From CAVRXQ01 sp963849105 (lineage in GTDB: Bacteria > Actinomycetota > Acidimicrobiia > Acidimicrobiales > Bog-793), in the NCBI GenBank assembly GCA_963849105.1, contig CAWKGD010000002.1, positions 157,803-221,802 of the forward strand: a DNA stretch of 64,000 nucleotides. The letters run 5' to 3'. Shown here piece by piece: positions 9,253-18,184 of this stretch. A program made the translations under genes and the position numbers. How positions within the stretch are numbered: position 1 is the first letter of the stretch; the number at the start of each line of letters is the position of its first letter. The notes below the pieces were generated by a model. That model was not told where the DNA came from and did not search any database. It saw only the letters and a list, made by a program, of their open reading frames with translations.

Positions 9253-10070
9253 TGCTCTTCCCCCTTTTCGGTCATAACTACGTTTTGCTCTCCTTCCAGC
9301 TCTTTCATGACGACGCGGCGATATTCGTTGAATGTGTCTGACGTGACGTCTCGCGGGCGTGGAAGGTCGACTTCCAGGATGCGTTTAATCGAACTCGGAC
9401 GCCCCGACATGATCACCACGCGATCGCCCAAGAAGAGCGCTTCTTCGACATTGTGCGTGACGAAAACAACGGTCTTCTGGTGCACTTGCCAGATGCGCTC
9501 GACCTCTGTTTGCAACACGCTTCGAGTCAATGCATCGAGCGCCGCGAATGGCTCGTCCATCAACAGTATGCGGGGATTGTTGGCCAATACCCGAATGAGA
9601 GCTACCCGTTGTCGCATCCCTCCTGACAGTTCATGCGGATATCGCTTGCCGAAGTCCTCGAGCCCAACTCGTTCCAACCACTCGATCGCGCGATGCTTGC
9701 CCTCAGATCGCGATGCTCCGCATTCGATGAGGCCAAAGGCGACGTTCTGCACGACACGGAGCCACGGAAATAGTGCGTAGTCTTGGAAGACGACGCCGCG
9801 ATCGGGACCAGGTCCAGTTATTGGTCGATCATCGACAAGAATCTGCCCCGCGCTCTGTTTCTCGAACCCAGCCACAATGTTGAGAAATGTCGTCTTGCCG
9901 CACCCGCTCGGACCGACAATTGTCGTGAATTCACCCGCCCGGATGTCGAGGTCAAAGCGTCCAAGCGCGACAATCTCCGACTTGGACGAACGGTCGTAGT
10001 AGACCTTCCGTAGGCGATCGCAGACGATTCGGCCCTGTGCCCCATTGGCTCCGACGATCGCGTCGGTCAC
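9249..10070 (-). CDS. ABC transporter ATP-binding protein (SsuB/TauB-like)
   Basis: A 273-residue nucleotide-binding subunit with Walker A GPSGCGKTT, Q-loop VVFQDYALFPW, signature LSGGMRQRV, Walker B ILLMDEPFAALD and the switch His in FVTHNVEEA. This combination is typical of nitrate/sulfonate/taurine importers. The start is taken as GTG 10070 because it forms a GTGA overlap with the permease stop at 10069-10067; a TTG at 10094 would add eight residues inside the permease gene. It energises the permease at 10067-10975 at the inner face of the membrane. Confidence 0.92.
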   Translation of the reverse strand: MTDAIVGANGAQGRIVCDRLRKVYYDRSSKSEIVALGRFDLDIRAGEFTTIVGPSGCGKTTFLNIVAGFEKQSAGQILVDDRPITGPGPDRGVVFQDYALFPWLRVVQNVAFGLIECGASRSEGKHRAIEWLERVGLEDFGKRYPHELSGGMRQRVALIRVLANNPRILLMDEPFAALDALTRSVLQTEVERIWQVHQKTVVFVTHNVEEALFLGDRVVIMSGRPSSIKRILEVDLPRPRDVTSDTFNEYRRVVMKELEGEQNVVMTEKGEEQ

Positions 10071-10975
10071 TCTCGCACCAATCCTTTCTGCCAACGCAAT
10101 AGCGGACGCGCCGCGAGCAGCAGCAATTGGTCTGACAGCCAGCCCAGGACACCGAGGCTGATAATCGCCGCAACGATCAAGTCCATGCGCAGGAACTCAT
10201 ATGCCCCCCAGATCGCGAAGCCAAGGCCGCCTCGAACTGCCAAAATCTCCGCAACGATGACCATCACCCATGCGATACCGAGAGAGAGTCGCAACCCGGT
10301 AACGATGGAAGGCAGAGCCGACGGAATAACAACACGCCATAGCAAACGGTGGCGCTTGGTGCCAAGCATCAATGCCGCACGTTCGAGCACCTTTCCTGTC
10401 TGGCGGGCCCCAGCCGTCGTGTTGACGACTGCAGGAAAAAAGCAGCCCATGGCGATCAGGAACACTGCTGCCGTTTCTTGGATGCCAAAGATGATCGCCG
10501 CGAAAGGAAGCCACGCCGTCATTGGGATTGGCCGGAGGGCTTGAATGATGGGATCGAAGAAGTCAGAAGCGACCTTGTGCCAGCCGATCAAGATCCCTAG
10601 AAGAACGCCAGCGACACCACCAATAGCGAAGCCGGCGTAAACGCGAGCGAGACTCAGACCACAGAACTCGAAGTAGGTCCCCGACACCCAGCTAATGGAA
10701 TTTTGGCGTCCAAATGCCCAGATCCTCCATCCATGTAGCACCGCCGCGGGTGAAGGCAAAAATGCGGATACAACAAGGTGGTAGTTTGTTACTAACCACC
10801 ATGTAAGCAGTATCGCAACCGGCAGTACGAGTCCGCGAAGGCGCGAGCTTCTTACAAGTCGCCCAATCATCCTCTGGCGTACGACAGTCAATTCCGGACC
10901 AAGCTCCGCGGCCGTCTGAGTCTGAATTGCGCTCGTTGCGGTAGCTTGTGCTTCACTTGCAAAATCGATGGACAT
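10067..10975 (-). CDS. ABC transporter permease (SsuC-like)
   Basis: A 302-residue membrane protein with about six hydrophobic segments beginning near residue 47 (LVLPVAILLTWWLV). The EAA-type cytoplasmic loop that docks the ATPase lies around ERAALMLGTKRHRLLWRVVI, followed by PSALPSIVTGLRL. It belongs to the binding-protein-dependent permease family of sulfonate/taurine/pyrimidine-precursor importers. ATG 10975 is 26 bases after the amidohydrolase stop at 11002, so the transporter follows the enzyme genes in one transcript from the divergent promoter near 14650. Confidence 0.92.
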   Translation of the reverse strand: MSIDFASEAQATATSAIQTQTAAELGPELTVVRQRMIGRLVRSSRLRGLVLPVAILLTWWLVTNYHLVVSAFLPSPAAVLHGWRIWAFGRQNSISWVSGTYFEFCGLSLARVYAGFAIGGVAGVLLGILIGWHKVASDFFDPIIQALRPIPMTAWLPFAAIIFGIQETAAVFLIAMGCFFPAVVNTTAGARQTGKVLERAALMLGTKRHRLLWRVVIPSALPSIVTGLRLSLGIAWVMVIVAEILAVRGGLGFAIWGAYEFLRMDLIVAAIISLGVLGWLSDQLLLLAARPLLRWQKGLVRE

Positions 10976-11001
10976 GTCTCTCTGCTTTCACACCGCGTGT
11001 C

Positions 11002-12405
11002 TCATACAGCACTGCTTTCAAACTGAACCGCCGCCGCGTGTTTTGTGGTGCGCAAAAATTGGCCAGGAGCGGCGATGACGTTTCCTTCCTCGCAGACCAC
11101 TTGGCCTCGCAGAATCGTGTACGCGGGCCACCCACGAAGCTCGCGTCCATCAAATGGGCTATAGCCAGCATTACTGCGCATGGTGCGACCGTCCACCTTC
11201 TTGATCACGTCTGGATCGACAAGGAGGAGATCAGCTTGTGAACCGACCGCTATCACGCCTTTTCGAGGGAACAAGCCGAAGCGTTTAGCCGCGTTCGTGG
11301 ACACCAACGCGGCGAGTTGCCCTCGACTCAAGCGCCCCGTGAGCACACCGGCTGTATAGAGCACAGGAAACAGGGTCTCGAGCCCAGGCATGCCGAACGG
11401 CACGCCGAAAATGCCCTCTCGCTCGAGGATCTCACGCTTGGCCTCAGCCGAGTGACCGGAGTGATCACTTCCGATAATCGTCACTTGGCCGGCGCTCACT
11501 GCTTCCCAGAGCGCGGCCTGGTGTTCTGGCGGTCGAAGCACCGGAGCAAACTTCGCCAGCGGTCCTAATCGCATTAGGTCTTCAGTGCCGAGCTCGAGAT
11601 ACTGTGGGCAGGTTTCAAGGGACACGTCTTGTCCTCGATCCCGAAGACTCGTTGCCGCAGCTACTCCTTGCGCGGTGGAAAGATGTACAAGGTGCAACGA
11701 GCATCGCGTTGCCGCCGCCCAGAGTCCCACTTGAGCAACAGACACCGACTCCAGATTCTCGGGTCGCGCTGCCAGGTAGTCTTGGATCGCGGCCCTGTCT
11801 CCGAGCGAACGACGACCTAGCTTGTCAAGCCATCCCGCAGTCGTTCCATCCTCACAGTGAACTAACATCAGACTGTTCGTCTGCGCGACGCGTTCGACGG
11901 CATCGATGGCAAGTTGTCCTTCGAACATAAATCCTCGCTCGGGATACGCAAGAAACATCTTGAACGATCCCACCCCAACTTCCACCAGTTCTGGAATTGA
12001 GTCCAAGCTCGAAGCGTGGGGCCAGAGGATGTAATGAAGTCCAAAGTCAACCGGAACCGGCTGTGCGCTTTCGATTATCGGAAGCACAGCCTTGCGACCT
12101 GTCACCTGAGGGGGAGCGAGGACGAACGCAATTACTGAGGTCGCACCGCCGCGCGCTGCTGCCTCCGCCATATCAACGAAGTTGTCGCCTGGAACCGCGG
12201 ACTCGTCATTGCGAAAGTGCACGTGCGGGTCAACGAGGCCGGGGTACGCCTCTCTGCCTTCACCAGCGATTGTCCGATGCGCAGAACCACCCTGACCCGC
12301 GGGGCTAATGCTCGTAATCTGACCGTCGTTCACTTCAATATCTGCCCACTTCTCGCCCGAGGGCAGGACAGCTCTCACGTCACGAATAATGAGGTCAGCG
12401 CTCAA
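11002..12405 (-). CDS. Cyclic amidohydrolase (dihydroorotase/allantoinase/dihydropyrimidinase family)
   Basis: A 467-residue enzyme with a complete binuclear metal set: PGLVDPHVHF (HxH), SFKMFLAY with the bridging Lys, LVHCED, HLVHLSTA and GSDHSGHS. It should open a cyclic ureide or imide to an N-carbamoyl or amic acid. The gene starts with TTG 12405, which overlaps the aminotransferase stop as TTGA. Its neighbours, an N-carbamoyl-type C-N hydrolase (13682) and an aminotransferase (12402), would carry the ring-opened product onward. This is the best candidate for the ring-opening step among the three amidohydrolases here. The true substrate remains unknown. Confidence 0.9.
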   Translation of the reverse strand: MSADLIIRDVRAVLPSGEKWADIEVNDGQITSISPAGQGGSAHRTIAGEGREAYPGLVDPHVHFRNDESAVPGDNFVDMAEAAARGGATSVIAFVLAPPQVTGRKAVLPIIESAQPVPVDFGLHYILWPHASSLDSIPELVEVGVGSFKMFLAYPERGFMFEGQLAIDAVERVAQTNSLMLVHCEDGTTAGWLDKLGRRSLGDRAAIQDYLAARPENLESVSVAQVGLWAAATRCSLHLVHLSTAQGVAAATSLRDRGQDVSLETCPQYLELGTEDLMRLGPLAKFAPVLRPPEHQAALWEAVSAGQVTIIGSDHSGHSAEAKREILEREGIFGVPFGMPGLETLFPVLYTAGVLTGRLSRGQLAALVSTNAAKRFGLFPRKGVIAVGSQADLLLVDPDVIKKVDGRTMRSNAGYSPFDGRELRGWPAYTILRGQVVCEEGNVIAAPGQFLRTTKHAAAVQFESSAV

Positions 12406-13685
12406 GCTGCCGTGTCCTCTCCCGCCGCGGAGAGAGCCTGCTCGAGCTGATCGAAGTGCTCTTCCTTATGAGCTGTGCTCAAAACGATCATGCCGCGAGG
12501 AGCGATGAAAATCCCTTGCTTGAGTAGTCTGCGTTGTATCGCAGCGACGCGGCCTCGATCGCTCGATCGCACATCGCGCCAGCACTTCGGTGCAGTCGAT
12601 GTACCGTGGATGTTCATCATCGAGCCATAGCCCGTCACTGAGAGTCCGAACGGACTGACGACGCGCTGCAAGCGACTCCTCAACGAATCTCCGCGCTCAT
12701 CCAAGGCAGCTCCGACCTTCTCGTCATAGTGATGAAGCGTGGCGAGACCAGCAGCCATCGTCATCGGATTGCCGTTGAATGTTCCGGCGTGATGAACGCG
12801 ATTCGGAGATGGTGGAGCCAAACCACTCATGATCCGCTCAGGACCTACCACTGCGCCGACGGGCAAACCGCCACCAATAATCTTGCCGAGAGTTGTTAGA
12901 TCGGGTGTCAGTCCCCACTCCGACTGGAGCCCATGGGCGCCGTGACGGAATGTCATCACCTCATCGAAAATAAGCAAAAATCCGTGATGTTTGGCCAGTT
13001 CGCGACATCGTTTGAGCAAATCTGGCGCTGGTAGCAACATCCCAGCAGAACCTTGCATCGGTTCAACGATCAGCGCTGCCCAGTGGTCTCCTTCAACAGC
13101 TGCAATTCTTTCGAGGGCAGATACATCGTCATACGGAAGAACATCTGTCAGATTGAATCCCTCGCTACCTGGCTCTGCCACAGGATCCGGTGCTTCGCGT
13201 CGGCCACCATCCTCCGGCTTCACCGACACTTTCACAAGATCATGTGAGCCGTGATATCCGCCCTCGAATTTCGCAATTCGAAGCCTGCCAGTGGCGAAGC
13301 GCGCCAGTTGTAGCGCGATCATGATTGCCTCGGTGCCCGAATTGGTGAAGCGCACCATCTCGACGCTGTCCAAACGACTCACTAGCTCAAGTGCGAGTTC
13401 AGCCTCCAGTGCCGTCGGAGCGCCAAATGCACTGCCCGACAGGGCTTGGTCTCGGATCGCGACAGTCGTGTCAGGGTGTGCGTGTCCATGGATGAGGGAC
13501 GTGTAGTTGTTTACGAAGTCAACGAATCGGACACCTGAAGGATCGAAGAGGTACGGCCCCTCGCCGCGGCTGGCGAATAACGGCGGATCTTGATAAAGCT
13601 GATCCCGAGACACTCCTCCCGGAATAACTCGACGTGCAACCTCCCACGCGCGCACCGATGCGTCGAGCTGACTACTCCTAGTCAA
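12402..13685 (-). CDS. Class III aminotransferase (glutamate-1-semialdehyde aminomutase-like)
   Basis: A 427-residue PLP enzyme of aminotransferase class III. The N-terminal segment GEGPYLFDPSGVRFVDFVNNY, the TNSGTEA phosphate loop, the FDEVMTF Asp strand and the PLP lysine in LGKIIGGGLPVGAVVG are all present. Sequence resembles GSA-aminomutases, but no tetrapyrrole gene is nearby; in this operon it more likely transaminates a beta- or omega-amino acid released by the hydrolase at 13682. The start is TTG 13685, overlapping the upstream stop as TTGA, which implies translational coupling. Confidence 0.88.
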   Translation of the reverse strand: MTRSSQLDASVRAWEVARRVIPGGVSRDQLYQDPPLFASRGEGPYLFDPSGVRFVDFVNNYTSLIHGHAHPDTTVAIRDQALSGSAFGAPTALEAELALELVSRLDSVEMVRFTNSGTEAIMIALQLARFATGRLRIAKFEGGYHGSHDLVKVSVKPEDGGRREAPDPVAEPGSEGFNLTDVLPYDDVSALERIAAVEGDHWAALIVEPMQGSAGMLLPAPDLLKRCRELAKHHGFLLIFDEVMTFRHGAHGLQSEWGLTPDLTTLGKIIGGGLPVGAVVGPERIMSGLAPPSPNRVHHAGTFNGNPMTMAAGLATLHHYDEKVGAALDERGDSLRSRLQRVVSPFGLSVTGYGSMMNIHGTSTAPKCWRDVRSSDRGRVAAIQRRLLKQGIFIAPRGMIVLSTAHKEEHFDQLEQALSAAGEDTAA

Positions 13686-14587
13686 CGCGCCTGTCCATGC
13701 CGTTGCGCGTTTCCGACGACAGCGAGCCCCGTCGGCTCAACTAAAGCGTCGTAGGCGTCGGGCCGTCGGTTTTCGAAGAAGCCCCAGAGATCACGCAAAT
13801 CCCTGACACGGTCCTGCGAGATTTGTGCTTTTAGGAGCTCAGGCTTCGAATCCGAAGCGCGAGCAATAAGTTCACCAGTGGGATCGATCACCACGGAGGA
13901 TCCGAAATAAGTCCGATTGGGAGCGCCACCTTCTTCAACCCCGACCCGATTAACTCCCGCGACGTAGTAGCAATTCGCGATCGCGTGACCTGTCAGTTCA
14001 GCTTCCCACACCTTTCTGATCCACTTTCGATAGGTCGCAGTTGGCACAAACACAATGTCGGCGCCTTGAAGACCTAGAGCCCTCGCTGCTTCGGGAAAAT
14101 GCCGGTCGTAGCAAATAAGAACGCCAACACGAAGCCCGGCGACTTCGAACACTGGAAAGCCAAGGTCACCCGGAGTGAAGTAGTACTGCTCATCGGCTGG
14201 AGTTTCACTCGAGTCGACGACACGTCGAATCGCCGGAATGCTCATTTTTCGATACTTGCCGACTATCGCTCCCGACTCGTCGATCACTAGTGCAGAGTTG
14301 AAGAGCTTCCCTTCCGGAGTGCGCTCGTAGAAGGGGAAGATCACCGCAACTTTCTCCCGTTGTGCCGCGTCGCGAACGCGGGTAACGGATTCACCATCTT
14401 CTGGCTCCGCGAGATCGCGAAATTTCGGCGAGTTCTCGAAACAGAAGTAGACGGTCGTCGACAGTTCGTGGAGGCACAAGATTTCAATGCCCTCTCCACT
14501 CGCCTGATGCATCAATTCTTCAATCGTGTGCAGATTGTGCGAGCGATCAAATTTCGCCGTGAACTGTCCCAATCCGACGGTGGTCAC
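13682..14587 (-). CDS. Carbon-nitrogen hydrolase (beta-ureidopropionase/N-carbamoyl amidohydrolase-like)
   Basis: A 301-residue nitrilase-superfamily protein with the Glu-Lys-Cys triad: Glu in CLHELSTTVYF, Lys in GKYRKMSIP and Cys in VLICYDRHFPE. The last motif followed by ARALGLQGADIVFVPTA is characteristic of N-carbamoylputrescine and beta-ureidopropionase branches. It would release ammonia and carbon dioxide from an N-carbamoyl amino acid. It is the first gene of the minus-strand block, starting with GTG 14587 preceded by a purine-rich GCGGGGGACGC leader. The divergent IclR regulator begins about 120 bases away, with palindromes between them. Confidence 0.9.
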   Translation of the reverse strand: MTTVGLGQFTAKFDRSHNLHTIEELMHQASGEGIEILCLHELSTTVYFCFENSPKFRDLAEPEDGESVTRVRDAAQREKVAVIFPFYERTPEGKLFNSALVIDESGAIVGKYRKMSIPAIRRVVDSSETPADEQYYFTPGDLGFPVFEVAGLRVGVLICYDRHFPEAARALGLQGADIVFVPTATYRKWIRKVWEAELTGHAIANCYYVAGVNRVGVEEGGAPNRTYFGSSVVIDPTGELIARASDSKPELLKAQISQDRVRDLRDLWGFFENRRPDAYDALVEPTGLAVVGNAQRHGQAR

Positions 14588-14650
14588 GCGTCCCCCGCTT
14601 CCCGCTGCACGAGTTCCACGAGGCTACTCCTGCGAGCGCGGTTCGTCAAG

Positions 14651-14682
14651 ATATTCGAATGTCATTCCGAATATTGGAATGA
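14651..14682. promoter_or_regulatory. Overlapping palindromes in divergent promoter (probable IclR operator)
   Basis: Two perfect inverted repeats interlock here. ATATTCG (14651-14657) pairs with CGAATAT (14668-14674), and TCATTCC (14662-14668) pairs with GGAATGA (14676-14682). They sit between the divergently read hydrolase start (14587) and the IclR gene (14711). IclR proteins bind palindromes of this size as dimers or tetramers, so control of both directions by the adjacent regulator is a reasonable inference. No ligand is indicated. Confidence 0.65.
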
Positions 14683-14710
14683 CTATAAGGCGTCCGCTAG
14701 CATCACTGCT

Positions 14711-15511
14711 ATGAACGTGGATAAGCGGACCTTCTCCGCGTCACTTGTGAAAGGACTCGTCATCCTGAACGCGTTCGGCCAAACGAGGCAACCCCTCGGC
14801 ATCGCGGAGCTGGCTGACTTGCTCCAGATGAAAGCGAGCACGGTTCATCGGTACGTGAGCACCCTCAAGGAGCTCGGCTATCTGGAACAGAATCTCACGA
14901 CGAAGAAGTACCACCTGCACTTCAGAGCGATCGATCTAGGGCTAGCGGCAATCACTTCGCTCGATTTCCGAGAAGTTGCTCGTCCTCATTTGCAAGAGCT
15001 GTGCCGCTCTCTCGGACTCACGACGAACATGACGGTGTTGGACGGCCCTGAGATCGTCTACGTCGAACGCATCCTTGGGCAGAAGAGCCTCGATCTCAAT
15101 CTTCACATCGGATCAAGACAGCCTGCATATTGCACGTCGATGGGAAAGGTGCTTATCGCGGCCCTCGATTCGCAGGATCTCGACGACGTCCTTCAACGCA
15201 CTGACTTCGTGAAGCGAGGTCCCAACACAATCACAAGCCCAGAGCGTCTTCGAAAAGCACTAGCAACTGTGCGCCGACTCGGTTACGCGATTAACGACGA
15301 GGAGTTAGCTCCGGGATTGCGATCTGTTGCAGCTCCTCTTTTGAATGCGAGCAATGACACCGTCGCGGCCATCAACGTCAACGCACCCTTCGACAAGCGA
15401 GCCGAACTCATCGCGACGCTTGTGCCTCATGTTCTTGACGCTGCCCGCACCATATCTCGACTCTTGGGAAACGTCTCCGCGGACGGTTCCCAATCGCCAA
15501 TCACCTCGTGA
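14711..15511 (+). CDS. IclR-family transcriptional regulator
   Basis: A 266-residue regulator: N-terminal winged helix-turn-helix (LVKGLVILNAFGQTRQPLG, then IAELADLLQMKASTVHRYV) and a C-terminal IclR effector domain (SRQPAYCTSMGKVLIAAL, GYAINDEELAPGLRSVAAPL). The ATG at 14711 is chosen because the HTH begins right after it; the open frame runs further upstream into the divergent promoter but has no family similarity there. It probably controls the catabolic genes read to the left and itself through the palindromes at 14651-14682. The effector is likely the pathway substrate or an intermediate. Confidence 0.9.
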   Translation: MNVDKRTFSASLVKGLVILNAFGQTRQPLGIAELADLLQMKASTVHRYVSTLKELGYLEQNLTTKKYHLHFRAIDLGLAAITSLDFREVARPHLQELCRSLGLTTNMTVLDGPEIVYVERILGQKSLDLNLHIGSRQPAYCTSMGKVLIAALDSQDLDDVLQRTDFVKRGPNTITSPERLRKALATVRRLGYAINDEELAPGLRSVAAPLLNASNDTVAAINVNAPFDKRAELIATLVPHVLDAARTISRLLGNVSADGSQSPITS

Positions 15512-15612
15512 CAATTGGACTCGACAAGGAGAAGCTGAAAGCAAATCGTCGCTTGACGGTGCTCACCGAGGTCGAGTGAACGGCGCCTTCAGCGCGTGGG
15601 GAGGAGGCAGTG

Positions 15613-16362
15613 ATGAGAGAGGCCGAACAACACGGCTCCCGGATCGCCATCGTCTCAGGTGGCTCTCGCGGCATCGGTCGCCGGGTGGTGGAGGAGCTGG
15701 CCGGCGAGGGACTCGACGTGGTGATCCTCTACGCCTCCAACGAGGCCGGGGCCCGAAGCGTCGTCGTAGCGGCCGAGGCAAAGGGCGTCCGGGCGATGGC
15801 CAGTCAGGCCGACGTGGCCGACGAGGAGGCCGTCGCCAGCATCTTCGAGGCGACACAACGCACCTTCGGAGGCGTGGACGTCGTGGTGAACGCCGCCGGC
15901 GTCATGTCGCTCTCGTCCCTGGTCGACTTCGACCTTTCCGTACTCGATCGGATGTTGCGCACTAACATCCGGGGCACGTTCGTGATGAACCAGCAAGCGG
16001 CGCGGCGGATCCGTCCGCGCGGTGCCATAGTCAACTTCTCTTCGTCGGTGATCGGGCGAGTCCTGCCGAGCTACAGCGGCTACGCCGCTAGCAAGGCGGC
16101 CGTCGAGGCGATGACGTTCATCCTCGCCCATGAGCTGCGCGGTAGGGACGTCACAGTAAACGCTGTAGCACCCGGCCCGACCGACACGGACATGTTTATG
16201 GAGGGAAAAGACGAGGAAACCCGCTACCGGTTCGCCAACGCCGTCCCCCTCGAACGCCTGGGCACCCCAGTTGACATCGCAGCCGTTGTCACCTTTCTTA
16301 CCAGCCCGTCTGGACATTGGATCAACGGTCAGACCATCCGAGTGAACGGCGGGATTATCTGA
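15613..16362 (+). CDS. Short-chain dehydrogenase/reductase
   Basis: A 249-residue classical SDR. It has the nucleotide loop VSGGSRGIGRR, NAAG at the end of beta-4, the active-site Ser strand FSSSVIGRV, and YSGYAASKAA with the Tyr-x3-Lys pair. The C-terminal WINGQTIRVNGG closing strand is present, so the gene is full length. ATG 15613 is preferred: GGAGG lies five bases upstream, while the GTG at 15610 is too close. It is 100 bases downstream of the IclR gene on the same strand. Its third codon positions look more GC-rich than those of the genes to its left, which hints at a different history. The substrate is unknown. Confidence 0.88.
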   Translation: MREAEQHGSRIAIVSGGSRGIGRRVVEELAGEGLDVVILYASNEAGARSVVVAAEAKGVRAMASQADVADEEAVASIFEATQRTFGGVDVVVNAAGVMSLSSLVDFDLSVLDRMLRTNIRGTFVMNQQAARRIRPRGAIVNFSSSVIGRVLPSYSGYAASKAAVEAMTFILAHELRGRDVTVNAVAPGPTDTDMFMEGKDEETRYRFANAVPLERLGTPVDIAAVVTFLTSPSGHWINGQTIRVNGGII

Positions 16363-16536
16363 AAGGAACGTTCGATGCCCAAGGCATCGTCGCCGCCACC
16401 ACATCGAACGGGTTTGGTAGCCATGAGCGTGCGCGTCCTCGCGGGCGCCGGCGCTCATCTGCAAATCAGCGGCAAGACCGCGAAACTCGCCGCAACGTTC
16501 TCGGTGAAAAAGGATGCAACGGACTGAAGTCGACGG

Positions 16537-16857
16537 TTCCGATCCACCCGAAGCGAAGTGAATGTAGTTCAGATCCCCTGGCAACACTTCAGCCAGTCGG
16601 TCCGCGAGTTCGATAGCTGGTCAATTCAAAAAGGTGTTCGCGACTGAGAAGGGAACGCGCCGCGCCTGACGCTCGAGGGCTTCTACGATCTCATTACGAC
16701 CGTAGCCAAGGTTCACAACTGCTATTTTCGGTATCGCGTCAAGGTGTTGATGACCAGAGGTGTCCTACACGTACACGCCTTCGCCGCGATCAAGTACCGG
16801 GTACTCCCGGCTTGGATCTAACAGCATGAGATGCGGCGCAAGCGATCGGGCGCTCAT
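16537..16857 (-). pseudogene. Class III aminotransferase N-terminal remnant
   Basis: Read from ATG 16857, about 107 codons match the start of omega-aminotransferases: YPVLDRGEGVYV, LDAIPKIAVVNLGYGRNEI, VEALERQARRVPFSVANTF and PAIELADRLAEVLPGDLN, ending in HFASGGSE. Two in-frame stops interrupt it, TAG at 16767-16765 (where the family has Trp) and TGA at 16623-16621. The remaining three quarters, including the PLP lysine, is gone. The ATG overlaps the stop of the dehydrogenase at 16854 as ATGA, so the two were once a coupled pair. A short plus-strand open frame from ATG 16374 (49 residues) lies beside and partly over it and has no recognisable similarity. Confidence 0.82.
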
Positions 16858-17942
16858 ATGTACTCTCCTGTCATCTCGATGTGCCCCTCGACTAACACCC
16901 GAACGATTGCATCGCCTGCTTTACTAGTCGAGGCCATTCCCCCCAGATCACGCGTGCGCGTGGCTGGATCGCGCACCGAATATGCGATCGCACGCCTCAC
17001 CTGATCCCCCCAGTCGCTGTGGCCGAGATGGTCGAGCATCATCGCAGCGCTCCAGATAGAGCCCACCGGATTGGCAATTCCCTTGCCTGCGATGTCAGGC
17101 GCGGATCCGTGTATGGGCTCAAACATCGAGGGAAATCTCCGCTCGGGATTCAAATTCGCGCTCGGCGCAAGTCCCATGCCACCCATGAGCGCTGCGCCGA
17201 GGTCCGTCAGAATATCGGCGTACAGGTTCGAAGCGACTACAACCTCGAACCGTCGTGGCGAACTGACCATGAACATCGCAGCGGCGTCGACGAGAAGTTC
17301 ATGTGATTCAATATCGGGATACTCGCAAGCGACGCGCTGAAATGTCTCATCCCACATTGCCCCAGAATACTGAAGCGCATTGCCCTTACTTACGCTCGTG
17401 ACACTTCGCTGAGTTCTGCGCGCGAGGTCAAAAGTCCACCGAATCACACGCTCAGTTCCGTGCCGCGAAAAGGCCGCAGTTTGAAGTGCGACCTCACGTT
17501 CTGAACCGGCATAGAGGCGGTCGCCCATCCCTATGTACTCTCCCTCGGTGTTCTCCCGCACGAAGATCATGTCGACGTCGGCCGGCGAAGTGTTGCGAAG
17601 AGGCGACTCGATCCCTGGGAGAAGACGAATTGGACGTAGGTTTACGAATTGATCAAAGTTGGAGCGAATCCGAAAGAGCAGTTGCCTCAATGTGATGTAG
17701 TCCTTGACGAGAGGTGAACCGACAGCACCGAAGAGAATTGCATCAAACCGAGACAGCGCCTCGAGACCGTCCTCCGGCATCATCTTGCCGTGCTCTACGT
17801 AGAAGTTGGTACCCCAAGGAAATGAATCGAACTCGAACTGAAGGTTCGGATCGAGGTCTGCGATGGCGCGCAGGACCCTCTGTGCTTGCTCCACGACCTC
17901 GGGTCCGACGCCGTCGCCGGGTATCACCGCGATCGCTGTCAT
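16854..17942 (-). CDS. Isocitrate/isopropylmalate dehydrogenase family (tartrate/D-malate dehydrogenase-like)
   Basis: A 362-residue beta-decarboxylating dehydrogenase. The IPGDGVGPEV start, NLRPIRLLPGIESPL, ENTEGEYIGMG, SVSKGNALQYSG with the catalytic Lys, and the metal-binding Asp strand NLYADILTDLGA are all in place. The NLRPIRLLPG sequence and a long insert after it are more like tartrate/D-malate dehydrogenase than leucine-pathway enzymes, and no leu or TCA genes are nearby. It would oxidise and possibly decarboxylate a 2-hydroxy-diacid with NAD. Downstream, its stop overlaps the start of a decayed aminotransferase. Confidence 0.88.
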   Translation of the reverse strand: MTAIAVIPGDGVGPEVVEQAQRVLRAIADLDPNLQFEFDSFPWGTNFYVEHGKMMPEDGLEALSRFDAILFGAVGSPLVKDYITLRQLLFRIRSNFDQFVNLRPIRLLPGIESPLRNTSPADVDMIFVRENTEGEYIGMGDRLYAGSEREVALQTAAFSRHGTERVIRWTFDLARRTQRSVTSVSKGNALQYSGAMWDETFQRVACEYPDIESHELLVDAAAMFMVSSPRRFEVVVASNLYADILTDLGAALMGGMGLAPSANLNPERRFPSMFEPIHGSAPDIAGKGIANPVGSIWSAAMMLDHLGHSDWGDQVRRAIAYSVRDPATRTRDLGGMASTSKAGDAIVRVLVEGHIEMTGEYI

Positions 17943-18184
17943 ACGCCGTCAAGTAGAGAACGGTGAGTCATTACTGGTTCTTGCTTTCAATCGCGTTTGG
18001 GCGTCGAATTCATACTCAGCTTCATAGCTGAGGCAACAATTGTGAATCCTTGCTGAGGAGGCAGGCAAGCGCCACGCCGCAGAAGGTTCTATGACCAGCC
18101 TCAGGTGGCGGAGAATGGGATGCATAGATCGCCTGATATCTCGCTCCTGTACTGTCACCACTTGAGTGGCGGCGTCTCGAATGA

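Noticed and set aside
12402..13685. Glutamate-1-semialdehyde aminomutase of heme synthesis
   Set aside because: Sequence is similar, but the operon is catabolic and no tetrapyrrole gene is near.
15655..16587. Long minus-strand open frame opposite the SDR
   Set aside because: Only its first part (aminotransferase remnant) has meaning; the rest is antisense to the SDR codons.
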